64,000 bases of DNA from Odoribacter sp. UBA944 (GTDB taxonomy: Bacteria > Bacteroidota > Bacteroidia > Bacteroidales > Marinifilaceae): contig DBDA01000021.1 of NCBI GenBank assembly GCA_002293375.1, positions 62,001 to 126,000 of the forward strand, given 5' to 3'. Of this stretch, positions 1 through 10,200 are shown piece after piece. Positions within the stretch are counted from its first letter, which is position 1, and each line of letters starts with the position of its first letter. The translations under genes were made by a program, and so were the position numbers. The notes beneath the pieces are model-generated. The model did no database searches, was not told the DNA's origin, and saw only the letters and a list, made by a program, of their open reading frames with translations.

Positions 1-2
1 CG

Positions 3-128
3 CCTTACCTGAATGAGTGGAACGGAACGACGGATGACGGAACGATCCTTCCGGCCGGGCATTACATCTATAAGTTGACGACCGGGAAAAAGGTGCATAC
101 GGGGATCGTCTCTATTGTGAGAAATTGA
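3..128 (+). CDS. C-terminal fragment of a T9SS type B (gliding-motility CTD) surface protein
   Basis: Only the last 41 codons are inside the window; the reading frame is open from the left edge to a TGA at 126-128. The visible peptide contains NEWNGTTDDGTILPAGHYIY and ends in GIVSIVRN. This is the typical end of the gliding-motility-associated C-terminal domain (CHU_C / type B sorting domain), whose family pattern is roughly WNGT..G..LP.GTYYY followed by G.V.I.R. Family knowledge: this domain routes large proteins through the type IX secretion system across the outer membrane. The next gene starts about 45 bp downstream on the same strand. What precedes the domain cannot be known from this window. 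It is the only type IX sorting domain I recognise here and is useful for placing the organism in Bacteroidota. Confidence 0.8.
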   Translation, partial: PYLNEWNGTTDDGTILPAGHYIYKLTTGKKVHTGIVSIVRN

Positions 129-172
129 CGGGAGGCATGAGTCAGTGAGTTATAATTTAAAATCAGCATGTG

Positions 173-3100
173 ATGGGAACCATTCGACAGTATTTGTTGT
201 TTTTGTTGCTTTTTGTTCCTTTTTGGGCAGATGGCAATAATGTTCGTGTGGTGGGTGTTGTTCGAGCCCCTGCGGATTTGCTTTCCGGCGGTGTAGCGAC
301 GATCCAGCTTACTTTGGAATGGGAGAATTCGTGGCGCGATGATTATAATCACGATGCGATCTATCTTTCTCTTCGCTACAAGGTATTGAGTGAATCGACG
401 GTAGAGTGGCGTCCTGTTTATTTGCAGGACGGCGGTCACAGTGCTACGAACGGTTATGTCTATACGCTTTCTCCGGGCAGTGTATCCGGGCGTAACGCGG
501 GTATTTTCATTTATGCGGGGAGCGCCCGAACGGGAACCGCCCGAACCGCCGTTTCTTTGAAGTGGGATTATGGTACGACGACCGATCTGGAGGCGTTTCA
601 GTTCGCTTCCTCCGATGTCGTGATCGCCTGTACGGGGATCGAGATGGTCTATATTCCCCGTGGCGCCTATTCTTTGGGCGATTATGCGAATACGCAGGAC
701 TCTTCTCAGTGGAATTTCCGCCAACGTGATTTTTACATTCCGGATTCTCTGAATTTGGTCAGTACGCAGTATGTGATCATGTCTCCGGAGTCTGTGGCGA
801 GCAATCCTCCCCATCTTGCGGCCAACCGTATCAACGATATCTCCGGTGTCGGCAGTGACGGGAGTATTACGAATGCCTGGATCGCCAACTCTACGGAGGC
901 GACCCTTTTGTGGACGATCGATTTTGGCCGGCTGATCGGTCCCTCCGGCGACACGACAGAACTTCCTCCCGCCTCCTCTATTCGTCGGGTGGAGTACATC
1001 TCTTTGGAATCCCTTCCCGGTTACGCTCCTGCTGAATGGAGCTTTTGGGGTAATCGGGACAATCCCCTCACGGGCAGTTCCCCCTGGGAGGAGCTTTATC
1101 GCGGAACTTCTTCGGATTGGAATACGAGCCTTGAGCGTGTCTATCCCGGTCAGAAGCTGGTCCGTCTTCCGGCTCCCCGTAACTTTCGGGCGTACCGTAT
1201 CATCGTCAATCGGGATCAAATGCCTGCGGGGCGCTCTCCTGTCCTGAAGACGGTCGCGATGGCTGACACTGCGCTCAGCCGGATTTTTGACCATACTTTT
1301 GTTGTAGATACAGTGGTTACCCGCATCGGTGGCGTTTACGGCCTTTTTTCCAATGACGGCGAGGTTAGCTGGAATACTTCCAGCACCCTTCCTTCGACCT
1401 ATCCGAACGGTTACAACGCTTTCTATGTTATGAAGTACGAAATGTCCCAGGATCAGTATCGTGGTTTTTTGGGTATGCTTACCCCTTCGCAACAGCAACA
1501 GCGTACTCTTGGCGCCTCTCTCGACGCCCTGGATCCTTTGGATAACCGGTATGTTTTCGGCAGCGACCCTACGCAGCCCAATTTCCGCAACGGTATCGTT
1601 GTGTCTTCCCGCAGTGATCAGGGCGATACCGTGGCTTTTGCCTGTGATCTTAATCGTGAGAACGGTGTTGCCGCGGATGGTGACGGCCAGGCTCTCGCTT
1701 GCAATTACCTCACCCCGTTAGACATGCTTTCTTACGCAGCTTGGGTGGGTCTTCGTCCTTTGAGCGAATTGGAATACGAACGGATCTCCCGTGCGCCTTA
1801 TCCTTACGTTCCTTCTGTGCGCGAGTGCGCCTGGGGAGGTGTTGACGCCATTCCTCCTTCGGGGTTGATGGACGGCGGTAAGATCAACGAACGCTTTTCG
1901 ACGGGTAACATCAATTTTAACAAACGTCTTCCGGGCCCTTCCCGGGTGGGGATCTTTGCTTTGGAGGGTAATAGCCAATCGGCTTCCGGATCAAGTTTCT
2001 GGGGTGTGCATGATCTCAGCGGTAACCTGAGTGAACTGTATTACAACGTTAGTTCCACAGGGCGTACCTTCAATGCCACACGTCATGGCAACAGCGTTCA
2101 CGAGTCCCTCAGTACGCTTGATGTTTGGGGGTGGGACACAACCTCCTCCTCTTTCGGTCTTCGGGGAGGTAACTTCCTGAGTACGATGGATATTGAGTTG
2201 GCAGTATCCGACCGCCGGAATGCTGTTCGGCACATCCGCAAGAACGACTTCCGGGATTCTACGGTGAGTTTCCGTCTTGGACGCAGTGTTCCGGAAGGCC
2301 CCAAACTTTCGAGTATTCTTACGCTTGAGAATGGTCGTACAACCTCTTCCGGCAGCGTATCCGACACGGTATGTGACGGTTCCGATTACCACATCGTCGG
2401 TAACAGCCCTCCCGGCACTTATGCGCTTTATTTCCTTTGGTACCGCAGCGAGAATTTGGGTAAGACCTGGGATTTGGTACGGGGTGAAAACGGCAGCGAC
2501 CTTTTCTTGGAGGGGTTGACGAACCGCGGTATGCGGGCAGGTGTTTTGCATGAATACTGGTTTAAGCGTAAGGCTATTCGCGACAACAGCGATGGGGTGA
2601 GTTCTGTCGTAAAGATCGTTGTCGCAAATCCGTCTTATACCGTGAGCCGTCTTCGGGATACGATCGACGGTTACGGGAAGGGTGCGGGTATAACGGTAAT
2701 AACGCGTTACCCGACTCAGTTTGAGTGGCGTTATTTGGCTACCGGGGCTGTTCTTCCGTCGACGAACAGCAGCACGCAGAGTTATTACCTTCCGGATCGG
2801 GCTCACCTTTCCGATGGAACGGGTAAGCCCATGCACGGGAAGCGTACGGTGATGGTTACGATGCGGATCGCAGATGCTTGTGAGCGCAGTGAGATTATCG
2901 AGGTGGATGTGATCAATACGATGGACAAGGATATCATGAAGGTGAAGGATTATGGCGGTTACCGCGGTTGGGGCGAGGGTACGTATGCCCCGAGTTGTGA
3001 GGGTTACCGGCGGCCAACGGGTGGTTATGAGTACCGGGGGGATATCGGCAGCGGGATCTACCGGATCGATCCGGACGGAAGGCACGGTCCTTTACGACCG

Positions 3101-3550
3101 TTCGACATTGAGTGTGACATGACTACAGACGGCGGAGGATGGTCGATTCTTCGTACGAATACGCCGAGAACACGACGTAGGGGATATGAAGGAGGCGGTC
3201 ATGTGATTTTCTCGCATCTGCCTTACTCTGCAGTCGGGGTTGTCACAACGGAAGCACAGATTGTCGGTTTACGAGCGGTTTCGACATCTGGTTACCAATA
3301 TGTAAAAAAAGAGTGTTTACACTGTGCAATGAGTTCCAGTTTGTGGTATACATACGGTTCTGGAGGTAGTATCTCTTATACGAATTGGCCGAATTATGCG
3401 AATTGCAGTCCCAATGACCAAGTTTGGCGGGAAGCATCCGGGAATATAACGAATGTAAACTATATCCCGGTCAGACAATTTACAGGGGATGATACGGGTG
3501 ACAGTGTCGAAGATGCATATTATACTTTTGGAGACGTGTATTTCCGGTGA
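173..3550 (+). CDS. Secreted FGE-fold protein with discoidin-like insertion and fibrinogen-like C-terminal domain
   Basis: About 1125 residues. The ATG at 173 is preferred; a GTG at 170 is in frame immediately before it. Residues 1-21 are a Sec signal peptide (MGTIRQYLLFLLLFVPFWAD). About 22-150 is the beta domain shared by all seven paralogues (WENSWRDDYNHDAIYLSLRY). About 155-200 is the first part of an FGE-sulfatase/SUMF1 domain (IEMVYIPRGAYSLGD). About 203-360 is an insertion resembling F5/8 type C (discoidin). About 403-705 resumes the FGE fold (YVMKYEMSQDQYRGFL, GLRPLSELEYE, DLSGNLSELYYN, LRGGNF, SFRLG). Two Ig-like spacers follow. From about 940 a fibrinogen-related domain starts (SCEGY, FDIECDMTTDGGGWSIL) and the protein ends GDDTGDSVEDAYYTFGDVYF. 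No copper-ligand cysteines follow RGG, so a catalytic FGE role is unlikely; a binding or display role is inferred. GC falls to 43% over 3241-3540, against 54% over 1621-1920 (hand counts). Confidence 0.85.
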   Translation: MGTIRQYLLFLLLFVPFWADGNNVRVVGVVRAPADLLSGGVATIQLTLEWENSWRDDYNHDAIYLSLRYKVLSESTVEWRPVYLQDGGHSATNGYVYTLSPGSVSGRNAGIFIYAGSARTGTARTAVSLKWDYGTTTDLEAFQFASSDVVIACTGIEMVYIPRGAYSLGDYANTQDSSQWNFRQRDFYIPDSLNLVSTQYVIMSPESVASNPPHLAANRINDISGVGSDGSITNAWIANSTEATLLWTIDFGRLIGPSGDTTELPPASSIRRVEYISLESLPGYAPAEWSFWGNRDNPLTGSSPWEELYRGTSSDWNTSLERVYPGQKLVRLPAPRNFRAYRIIVNRDQMPAGRSPVLKTVAMADTALSRIFDHTFVVDTVVTRIGGVYGLFSNDGEVSWNTSSTLPSTYPNGYNAFYVMKYEMSQDQYRGFLGMLTPSQQQQRTLGASLDALDPLDNRYVFGSDPTQPNFRNGIVVSSRSDQGDTVAFACDLNRENGVAADGDGQALACNYLTPLDMLSYAAWVGLRPLSELEYERISRAPYPYVPSVRECAWGGVDAIPPSGLMDGGKINERFSTGNINFNKRLPGPSRVGIFALEGNSQSASGSSFWGVHDLSGNLSELYYNVSSTGRTFNATRHGNSVHESLSTLDVWGWDTTSSSFGLRGGNFLSTMDIELAVSDRRNAVRHIRKNDFRDSTVSFRLGRSVPEGPKLSSILTLENGRTTSSGSVSDTVCDGSDYHIVGNSPPGTYALYFLWYRSENLGKTWDLVRGENGSDLFLEGLTNRGMRAGVLHEYWFKRKAIRDNSDGVSSVVKIVVANPSYTVSRLRDTIDGYGKGAGITVITRYPTQFEWRYLATGAVLPSTNSSTQSYYLPDRAHLSDGTGKPMHGKRTVMVTMRIADACERSEIIEVDVINTMDKDIMKVKDYGGYRGWGEGTYAPSCEGYRRPTGGYEYRGDIGSGIYRIDPDGRHGPLRPFDIECDMTTDGGGWSILRTNTPRTRRRGYEGGGHVIFSHLPYSAVGVVTTEAQIVGLRAVSTSGYQYVKKECLHCAMSSSLWYTYGSGGSISYTNWPNYANCSPNDQVWREASGNITNVNYIPVRQFTGDDTGDSVEDAYYTFGDVYFR

Positions 3551-3614
3551 TCGTACCTGTACGGATGATTTGGTCGCCGTGATATAAAGGAATGTTGGAC
3601 AGTCCCGTAAAGAT

Positions 3615-6600
3615 ATGAACCGTTTTTTATTAGTTGTTTTGTTATCTGTTTCGGGAAAGGTACTTTTTGGCGACAATTTGCATTTCTCGGAGGTCCGTGT
3701 AGTTTCCGCGTCGGATACGGAGGCTGCGTTGGAGTTTGTTGTTTCCTGGAACAACTCCTGGCGAACGGCTTCCAATTTGGATGCGGTTTATCTGTTCGGG
3801 AAGTACAAGTTCTCCGACTCTTCGGATTGGCACCATCTTTATTTTACAACAATTGCTGCCGACCACACTTCGGATGCCGCTACGGAACAGCTTCCTGTTA
3901 ACGGTGGTCGTGGTCTTTTTGTTCGCCGTTCTGCCAGTGGCCGCGGTTCTGTACAGGCAACTCTTCAATTGAAGGTGAACCTGCTGGGGAATGTTTTGCT
4001 TCCGCTTACGGCCTCTGCCATCACTTCCGGCGATCTCCTTTTTTCGATTCAGGGGATTGAAATGGTGCTGATCCCTGCGGCTTCTTTTTACGCGGGCGAT
4101 CAAGAGGCCTCCGGCGCTTTTTCCAATGCTGCCTTTGGAACGATCCTGCCGGAATATGATCTGATCCGTATAGATTCGGGTTATGTTTACTCTTCCAACG
4201 GCTCTGAGAGTATGAATGCTTCTCGTGTTGCCAACCGCCACAAACAGGGAGTCTACGACGCCTCCGCCCGTTTAGATTGGTGTGGGACGGCCATTCCGGC
4301 TATGTGGCAGGTGGATTTTAAGACGGCTAAAAAGATCCTTTATTTTGGTGTTTCCGGTGTTTCGGGTTTGAGTTGGGGCGGTTTTCCTCCGGCACCTGCG
4401 GGGGATTGGTTTCTGGAGGGTTCCAATGATAACTCCGTTTGGATGGAGTTGTGGCGAGGTGATCCAACGTATTGGGGGCAGTCGGCGGTATCTTATCCGG
4501 TTCAGGCGATTCGAGTGAGTACCCCGGGCAGTTACCGGTATTACCGGATCCGCGTTACAGACAACCAGTGTTCTGCTTTGTGGAATAACATCCGCATCAA
4601 TAATGTGGGGATGACGGAGAACGATCTTTCGAAAATCTCCGGCGATGCTTTCCCTGTCCGGATCGCGAATGAAAATACCATTCTTCCCACATACTACCCG
4701 TCCGGTTTTCACGGTTTTTATGCGATGAAATACGAGTTGAGCCAAGAACAGTATGTCAATTTTCTGAATATGCTTCCGCGTTCGGCACAATACGAGCGTA
4801 CGATGGGCGGTTTGCTGGACGGTTTGGAAGAAGGAGAGTATATTTTCGGCGACCGGCGGGATGCACCCTCTTTCCGCAACGGGATCATTTTGAAACAGAA
4901 ATATCCGAATACCGGATTGCCGTATGTTTTTGCCCATGACCTTACCGGGACGGATTTAGATAATTCCGGGACGGACGGTCAGACGGTGGCCTGCAATTAC
5001 CTTTCTCCGTCCGATATGTTGGCTTATGCGGAGTGGAGCGGGCTGCGGCCTTTGAGTGAATTGGAGTACGAAAAGATGTGCCGGGGAGCTTTTCCGGAGG
5101 TGCCGAAGGGCGGATCCTTTGCTTGGGAGTGGAGTGAAGTAGAACCGTTAACGGATGTGGTCCGTTTGGGTGAACCGGAAGAGGCGCTTTTACCCGGTAG
5201 CACGGCAAATGCTAATCTTGACGGCGGATCCAACACCGTCGGCGCTCCTGTTCGTGTGGGGCTTTTTACCCGTCCGGGGGAGCGAAAACAGGCGGGGCTT
5301 TCTTATTGGGGCGTTTCTGACCTGACGGGCAATTTGAGCGAGATATACTGCAATACCGGCGTGTATGGACGGCAGCAGAATCGTGCGGTACACGGCGGCG
5401 GGCGATTGGATGCAGACGGCAGACACGTTGTTCCCGGTACCGATTGGCCCCGTGAAAAAGATGCATACGGTGTTCGCGGAAGCGACTATGCGACTCCGGT
5501 AAGCGAGGCCTCTGCTTTTGAGCGCCGCCGTGCCGAAGGTTATTTTACAGGTATGGCCGAACGCTTGCCCATAACCGGTGTCCGTTTGGGTTTTTCGACA
5601 GAACCGGTTCGTATGGTTGCGCACTTAACGTTGGAGAATGGTTTGCGTTCTTCTTCCGCTTTGGTATACGATACGGTTTGCGCTTCGCTTGCCTACTGCA
5701 TAAAGGGAGAGAGGATCGGTGCTCCGGAGGCTTCTGTCAAGTACCTTTGGTATGAGAGCACGGACGACGGCGTTTCCTGGCAATTATTGACGGAAGCAGG
5801 GTGTGATCTCATCCTCCGGAACCTGACGGATCGTGTTCCGGAGAATACAGTTCGCTGTTTCCGGTACAAACGGATCGGTGTGGCGTTTGAAGAGATGTCT
5901 GAAACGGGAACGGTTTGTTTGGTTGTGGCGCATGGTTATACTGTTAATCGTTTTTCCGACACCATTCGCCCTTGCATGCTTTCTAACGAATTTCAAATTA
6001 CGACGCCCCTGCTCTCTACATTTGAATGGCGGTGCGTGGAGAGTGGAAAACGATTGGCTTCTTCTACGTCCCTTGTTTCTTCGTACGCGATTCAGATGGA
6101 CGATTTGAAAACCGATCCGACGGAATTTCCCAGCGGTAATTATAGTGTTCATGTTAACATCCTCATGGCCGATAAGTGTGTCAGCGACCTTTCTTTGCGG
6201 ATTGATGTTATTCCTGAGACTGTTTCTCCTTTTAAAAGTTCGGCTGATGTATCCTATGTGTATGGAACCAATACATTGGAACTGAATGATAATTGGGGTG
6301 GTCCGGATCGGCAGCAATGGAGTATTGTGGGCGGGAATTATGGAGATCTGTCTGTGAGTGCAGTTGGTGTTTTAAGCGGGATTGCTACTACTTTTCTGCG
6401 GGTGGAAGTAGAAGCTGTTTGCCGGGATTTTCCGGATCGGGTATACCGGAAAAGATGGTTAGAGACGCTCCGAAGCCTTTCTTATACGGGAGGTGTACAG
6501 CAGATGGCGCTTCCCGGCGGCACTTTCCAACTGGAGTGTTGGGGGGCGCAAGGAGGAACTATGGAATCCGGCTGGACCGGCATAGGCGGATACGGGGGAT

Positions 6601-7235
6601 ATACTAAGGGAAAATTGACGTTGGAAGCATGGCGGATGTTTTATGTGTATGTAGGCGGATCGGGACAGGGCTACAATTCAGGGCGCTCCACGCATGCGGG
6701 TGGTTGGAACGGTGGAGCTGCCTGTTATGGCGGCGCTTCCGGCGGGGGTGGCGCTACGGATATTCGAGTGACGGGCGGGGCGTGGAATGATGTTGCCTCG
6801 CTTCGCAGCCGGATCATGGTGGCTGGTGGCGGGGGCGGTTCCAATGACAATCAAAACGGTGGAGCGGGTGGTGGTTTAACCGGCGGTATCGGCGCCTGTT
6901 CCAGCGGATCCGCTGCTTCCGGTGGCACTCAGACCAGCGGTGGAACCGGGTGGGTAAACGGATCGTTTGGAACCGGCGGTGGTTCTCCCAACAATTACAG
7001 CGATGGCGGGGCTGGCGGCGGTGGGTATTACGGCGGCGGAAAATCCAGCGGGAGCTCTTGTGCAGGAGCAGGCGGTTCCTCTTTTGTCAGCAATTATGCA
7101 GGGTGTAATGCGGTAAATGCTTCCGGAGTACACACCGGACAATCCGGGCATTTCAGCGGGTTGCTCTTTTCCGAAACGGGTATAACGGCCGGGCAGCGAA
7201 CCGGCAACGGAATGATGAGAATAACATATCAGTAA
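3615..7235 (+). CDS. Secreted FGE-fold protein with discoidin-like insertion and ALK-type glycine-rich C-terminal domain
   Basis: 1206 residues, starting 64 bp after the previous gene. The signal peptide is MNRFLLVVLLSVSGKVLFG. The shared N-terminal domain (NNSWRTASNLDAVYLFGKY) is followed by FGE part 1 near residue 145 (IEMVLIPAASFYAGD), a discoidin-like insertion at about 194-342 (MWQVDFKTAKKILYFGVSGV, YRYYRIRV), and FGE part 2 at about 357-660 (FYAMKYELSQEQYVNFL, GLRPLSELEYEKM, DLTGNLSEIYCN, VRLGF). Ig-like spacers come next, then a module with WGGPDRQQWSIVGGNYG. From about 956 to the end is a glycine-rich domain of the ALK/LTK type (LECWGAQGG, GGYGGYTKG, ASGGGGATDIRV, SLRSRIMVAGGGGG). The following gene begins 6 bp downstream and has the same architecture, so this is a tandem duplicate. 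The FGE part lacks the cysteine pair of true formylglycine-generating enzymes. A surface adhesive role is inferred. Confidence 0.85.
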   Translation: MNRFLLVVLLSVSGKVLFGDNLHFSEVRVVSASDTEAALEFVVSWNNSWRTASNLDAVYLFGKYKFSDSSDWHHLYFTTIAADHTSDAATEQLPVNGGRGLFVRRSASGRGSVQATLQLKVNLLGNVLLPLTASAITSGDLLFSIQGIEMVLIPAASFYAGDQEASGAFSNAAFGTILPEYDLIRIDSGYVYSSNGSESMNASRVANRHKQGVYDASARLDWCGTAIPAMWQVDFKTAKKILYFGVSGVSGLSWGGFPPAPAGDWFLEGSNDNSVWMELWRGDPTYWGQSAVSYPVQAIRVSTPGSYRYYRIRVTDNQCSALWNNIRINNVGMTENDLSKISGDAFPVRIANENTILPTYYPSGFHGFYAMKYELSQEQYVNFLNMLPRSAQYERTMGGLLDGLEEGEYIFGDRRDAPSFRNGIILKQKYPNTGLPYVFAHDLTGTDLDNSGTDGQTVACNYLSPSDMLAYAEWSGLRPLSELEYEKMCRGAFPEVPKGGSFAWEWSEVEPLTDVVRLGEPEEALLPGSTANANLDGGSNTVGAPVRVGLFTRPGERKQAGLSYWGVSDLTGNLSEIYCNTGVYGRQQNRAVHGGGRLDADGRHVVPGTDWPREKDAYGVRGSDYATPVSEASAFERRRAEGYFTGMAERLPITGVRLGFSTEPVRMVAHLTLENGLRSSSALVYDTVCASLAYCIKGERIGAPEASVKYLWYESTDDGVSWQLLTEAGCDLILRNLTDRVPENTVRCFRYKRIGVAFEEMSETGTVCLVVAHGYTVNRFSDTIRPCMLSNEFQITTPLLSTFEWRCVESGKRLASSTSLVSSYAIQMDDLKTDPTEFPSGNYSVHVNILMADKCVSDLSLRIDVIPETVSPFKSSADVSYVYGTNTLELNDNWGGPDRQQWSIVGGNYGDLSVSAVGVLSGIATTFLRVEVEAVCRDFPDRVYRKRWLETLRSLSYTGGVQQMALPGGTFQLECWGAQGGTMESGWTGIGGYGGYTKGKLTLEAWRMFYVYVGGSGQGYNSGRSTHAGGWNGGAACYGGASGGGGATDIRVTGGAWNDVASLRSRIMVAGGGGGSNDNQNGGAGGGLTGGIGACSSGSAASGGTQTSGGTGWVNGSFGTGGGSPNNYSDGGAGGGGYYGGGKSSGSSCAGAGGSSFVSNYAGCNAVNASGVHTGQSGHFSGLLFSETGITAGQRTGNGMMRITYQ
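3668..3708 (+). repeat. 41 bp exact direct repeat, copy 1 (paralogue 5' end)
   Basis: This 41 bp stretch, encoding roughly GDNLHFSEVRVVS just after the signal peptide, is identical at the base level to 7301-7341 in the next gene. The flanking signal-peptide codons differ. It indicates a recent duplication or gene conversion of the 5' end of the mature region. Confidence 0.85.
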
Positions 7236-7241
7236 TGTGTA

Positions 7242-10200
7242 ATGAGTTGGATTAAACGTTTGTTTGTTTGGGGTGTCAGTCTCTGTGTATTTCCATTATA
7301 TGGCGACAATTTGCATTTCTCGGAGGTCCGTGTAGTTTCCGTATCGGATACGGGAGCTGCTTTGGAGGTTACTGTTTTCTGGAGCAATTCCTGGTGCCAC
7401 TCTTACAATCACGATGCGGTATATCTGTTTGGCAAGTACAGCGAGGATGAGATTTCGGGTTGGCGTCATGCTTTCTTTTCTTCGGATGTTTCCTCTTATA
7501 GTGTTTCTGAAGGTTATAGTGTAACGCCGACCTCTGATGGTCGTGGTTTGTTGCTTCGTCGTACCTCTTTTGGGAGCGGAACTTCTGAGGCGACGCTCCG
7601 TTTGACCTGGTCTCTTTCGGGCAATGAGCTTTCTGTGGTGTCTGCCTCTTCCGTTCTTTCGGGTGCTGTCCGTTTTTCTCTTCAGGGCCTTGAAGTGGTT
7701 TATCTTCCTCCCGGCCCCTTTTATGCGGGCGACGGGGTTTCGGAATCCTCCTTTTCGACCTCTTTTTTCGGCGGTATACCTTCGGAGAGCGATCTTATCG
7801 GCACGGATGCGAGCTATGTTTACAGCGCGAACGGTAGCGAATCTTCGGGCGTGCATGCCGGCCGTGCTGCGGACCGGTACAACCAGGGAGTTTACGATGC
7901 CTCTTCCCGTCACGACTGGTGCGGTACGGTTCTTCCGGCAACCTGGCAGGTAGATTTCGGCCGCGCGAAGAAGATCCTGTATTTTGGTGTTTCGGGGGTC
8001 TATCCCGACAACATCCCTCCGGCTCCTTCGGGTACGTGGTACTTCGAGGGTTCTACGGATGGTTCTTCCTGGTCCCCTCTTTGGAGCGGCGGTCCTGAGT
8101 ATTGGGGTCAGTCCCGCATCTCTTATCCTGTTCAGCAGGCGCTCCGTGTTGTTTCCCCGGGTTTGTACCGTTATTACCGTATCCGTGTGGATGGGAGCCA
8201 GCAGGCCGGTTACTGGAACACGATCCGGATCTCCAATGTGGCGATGACGGAGGATGATCTGTCTCTTCGTCCGACGGACCAAGCTGTTTTGATGGACGGT
8301 TTCCACCCGGAACTTCCCTCTTCTTATCCATTGGGTACGGAAGGCTTCTATGCGATGAAATATGAGTTGACCCAGGAGCAGTATGTGACCTTTTTGAACC
8401 AGCTTCCCCGTTCAGCTCAATATGCGCGCACTATCGGCGGTGTGTTGGACCGTTTGGAAGAGGGTGATTATGTTTTCGGTGGCCTTCCGGGTTCTTCTTC
8501 CCACCGCAACGGTATCGTTGTTCACGATCGGCGTTTGAACAGCGGTCTTCCGATTGTTTTTGCGTGTGACCTGGATCGTTCCAATCCCGCTAACGGTTCC
8601 TCCGACGGTCAGTCGGTTGCCTGCAACTACCTGAGCCCCGCGGATCTGCTTTCCTATGCAGAGTGGACCGGTTTGCGCCCTATGAGCGAATTGGAATACG
8701 AGAAGATGGGCCGCTCCTTTTCCCCTGTTTCCGAGATTGGTGCTTTCCCTGCCTGGGGGAGCGCGCTTTACGTTCCGGGTACGGATCTCTCCTCTGCGGG
8801 AACTTCGCTTGAAACGGCTGTTCCTTCCGATGCCAATGTGAATGCGGAGGGTCATCTTCCCGGCCCTCTTCGTTCTGGTTCTTTTACTCGGGGTGGCAGT
8901 CGTTTTGAGTCCGGTATCTCTTTTTGGGGTTTGTCGGATCTGAGCGGTAACCTGAGTGAGATTTACTGCAATACGAACTCCTGGGGCATTCAGTTGTCGC
9001 GTTTTGAGCATGGCGGGGGTGAGGTTACTTCAGATGGGAAGCATCAGATTTCCGGCCTGTATTGGCCTTCCCATCCTCTTGCTTACGGCTGGCGTGGCGG
9101 GGATTACGGTTCCGATCCTGTCGCTCTTTCTCTTTCCTATCGGGGTCGGTCTTCCTCCGGTGTTTATGACGATCTGTCGCTTCGTTTTCCTGTGGCGGGT
9201 ATTCGTTTGGGTCTTTCATGGTCTGATCCTGTTGGTCGTTCGGAGTTGTTGCTTGGTAACGGTCTTTTGACGGGTGTTTCAGAGGTATGTGATACGGTTT
9301 GCGACGGTACGGCGTATGAACTTCGGGGTGTTGATGTTCCGGGTTCCGATCCTGCCGTTTACATTTGGTACGGCAGTGACGATGGGGGTATTAGTTGGCA
9401 GAACCTGCATGTGAACAGTGCTGTTTTGCGTCTTCCGGATCTTGTTTCCCGTGTATCTCCGGGTAGAGTGGTTTCTTTCCGGTACCGGCGTGTTGTTTAT
9501 ACGTCTTCGGGTCTTTTGGAGAGTGGGGTTGCTGTTTTGGTTGTCGGCCGGGGGTATACGACGGATCGTTTGTCGGATACGATTCGTCCCTGTATGGTTT
9601 CGGAGGGTTTTCATATTACGACGCCGCTGCCGGCAACGTTTGAGTGGAGATATATAGAGAGCGGCAAACAGGCAGCAGCAGTTTCTACCCCTTTTACGTC
9701 TGCCTGTTTTGTTCAGGTGGCGGATTTAAAGGAACGGCCTGAGGAGTTTCCGAGTGGCAACTACAGACTTGATTTGAAAATAAACACAGCGGGAAGATGT
9801 ATTGATAACCTTTCTTTGCAAGTGCATGTTACGTCGAATACGGTTTCTCCGTTTACGAAATCGGAAGAGCCGTATGTTTATGAATCCAATACGTGTATCC
9901 TGAATGAAAAATGGGGTGGGCCGGACCGGCAACATTGGAGTATTGTCGGCGGCGGATATGGAAATCTGTCTATTGATGAAGCTACGGGAGTGTTAAGCGG
10001 TATCACCACTACTTTTCTGCACGATGTTGTGGTAGAGGCTGTTTGCCGGGATTATCCGGACAGGACCTATCGGAAAACAGTAACAGAAACGGCCCGGATC
10101 ATCTCTTATGTGGCGGCGGCGCAGCCCCTCGTTCTTCCTGCAGGAACATACAATATAGCGTGTTGGGGAGCGGATGGGGGGATGGGTAACGGAGGTTCGA

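Noticed and set aside
170..172. GTG as start of the first complete gene
   Set aside because: An ATG follows directly at 173 and gives the same signal peptide, so it is the simpler start.
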